A stretch of 6,383 nucleotides of DNA from Phycisphaerales bacterium. Its GTDB lineage: Bacteria > Planctomycetota > Phycisphaerae > Phycisphaerales > SM1A02. Positions 5,715-6,383 of the stretch are shown piece after piece. The stretch's first letter is position 1. Every line of letters begins with the position of its first letter. The translations under genes and the position numbers were made by a program. The notes below the pieces were generated by a model. That model was not told the DNA's origin and did no database searches. It saw only the letters and a program-made list of their open reading frames with translations. The DNA lies in the NCBI GenBank assembly GCA_007125255.1, contig SLDM01000114.1, positions 1 through 6,383 of the forward strand, given 5' to 3'.

Positions 5715-6383
5715 ATGGCAACGATCAGCGAGTTTCTGAAGAAGCATTACCGGCATTACAACGCCGCGACGGTCATGGACTCCGCCCAGGCGTACCGCGA
5801 CCATCTCGAAAAGGGCGGCAAGATGTTCCTGACCATGGCCGGGGCGATGAGCACGGCGGAACTCGGGCGGTCACTCGCGGAGATGATCCGCCAGGAGAAG
5901 GTCCACGCCATCTGCTGCACCGGCGCGAACCTCGAGGAAGACGTCTTCAACCTGGTGGCCCACTCCCATTACGTGCGCATCCCGAACTGGCGTGAACTCA
6001 CCGCGGAACAGGAGCTGCAACTGCACGATCGGCATCTCAATCGCGTGACCGATACGTGCATTCCGGAAGAAGAGGCGATCCGGCGCATCGAGAAGGCCAT
6101 TCTGGATGAATGGACGCGGGCCGACCAGGCCGGCGAGCGATTCTTTCCGCATGAGTTCCTCTACCGGGTCCTGCGCAGCGGGGCGCTGGAATCGCACTAC
6201 GAAATCGACCCGAAAGACTCCTGGATGCTTGCTGCCGCGGAGAAGAACCTGCCGATCTTCGTGCCGGGCTGGGAAGACTCAACCCTGGGCAACATCTTTG
6301 CCGCCCACTGCATCGAGAAGACCATCGGGAATGTCCACACCGTCCGCAGCGGGATCGAGTACATGACGGAACTCGCGGACTGG
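5715..6383 (+). CDS. Deoxyhypusine synthase-like protein, N-terminal part
   Basis: The first 223 residues are present and the frame is still open at the window edge; family members are usually about 340-370 residues, so roughly a third is missing. The sequence matches the bacterial deoxyhypusine-synthase-like family closely: ISEFLKKHYRHYNAA at the start, TMAGAMSTAELG (40-51), CCTGANLEED (67-76), NRVTDTCIPEEE (109-120), PHEFLYRVL (145-153), EIDPKDSWMLAAAEKNLP (163-180) and VPGWEDSTLGN (183-193). In eukaryotic DHS the equivalent segments contact NAD and spermidine. Eukaryotic DHS puts a butylamine group from spermidine on eIF5A, which bacteria lack, so a polyamine product such as homospermidine or another acceptor is more likely. 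The region that holds the catalytic lysine in eukaryotic DHS lies beyond the window. ATG 5715 fits family N-termini; there is no Shine-Dalgarno sequence. The gene is 99 bp behind the gluzincin-like gene, on the same strand. Confidence 0.93.
   Translation, partial: MATISEFLKKHYRHYNAATVMDSAQAYRDHLEKGGKMFLTMAGAMSTAELGRSLAEMIRQEKVHAICCTGANLEEDVFNLVAHSHYVRIPNWRELTAEQELQLHDRHLNRVTDTCIPEEEAIRRIEKAILDEWTRADQAGERFFPHEFLYRVLRSGALESHYEIDPKDSWMLAAAEKNLPIFVPGWEDSTLGNIFAAHCIEKTIGNVHTVRSGIEYMTELADW

Noticed and set aside
5678..5995. A 105-codon plus-strand open frame overlapping the DHS-like gene
   Set aside because: It is a frame-shifted shadow; the DHS family sequence is in the frame starting at 5715 and is open to the window end.

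Overview
The window is GC-rich bacterial chromosome carrying five protein-coding genes and no RNA gene, CRISPR array or mobile element that I can see. The gene set points to a planctomycete (Planctomycetota): a secreted gluzincin-like protein of a type common there, a bacterial deoxyhypusine-synthase-like gene, a ClpC chaperone with a Gly/Asp-rich tail, and start codons often lacking a Shine-Dalgarno sequence. This assignment is inference from protein character. Class and genus cannot be given.

Layout, left to right. (1) Positions 1-405 hold the 3' end of a TolB/PD40-type beta-propeller gene (+). (2) Positions 406-574 are non-coding and contain four head-to-tail copies of an 11-bp unit. (3) Positions 575-1270 encode a predicted lipoprotein of unknown function (+). 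(4) Positions 1271-1485 lie between two convergent genes and hold an 8-bp tandem repeat, a clean intrinsic terminator for the minus strand and an 11-bp tandem duplication. (5) Positions 1486-4071 (-) encode ClpC, a complete two-ring AAA+ unfoldase, with a strong ribosome binding site. (6) Positions 4072-4265 are a divergent intergenic region with a possible extended -10 promoter for the rightward gene. (7) Positions 4266-5615 (+) encode an exported protein with a gluzincin-type peptidase fold whose HExxH motif is degraded. (8) Positions 5715-6383 (+) hold the first 223 codons of a deoxyhypusine-synthase-like gene that runs off the window.

The genes do not form one obvious pathway. ClpC would act in the cytoplasm, with ClpP, on damaged or marked proteins. 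The propeller protein, the lipoprotein and the gluzincin-like protein are predicted to act in or beyond the cell envelope. The DHS-like protein is a cytoplasmic, probably NAD-dependent enzyme linked to polyamine chemistry. clpC is transcribed alone between a divergent and a convergent neighbour. The last two genes share a strand and could be co-transcribed, but are 99 bp apart.

I see no convincing new multi-gene system. The items most worth following up are the probable pseudo-peptidase (degraded HExxH), the four-copy 11-bp repeat ahead of the lipoprotein gene, and the unresolved substrate of the DHS-like enzyme.
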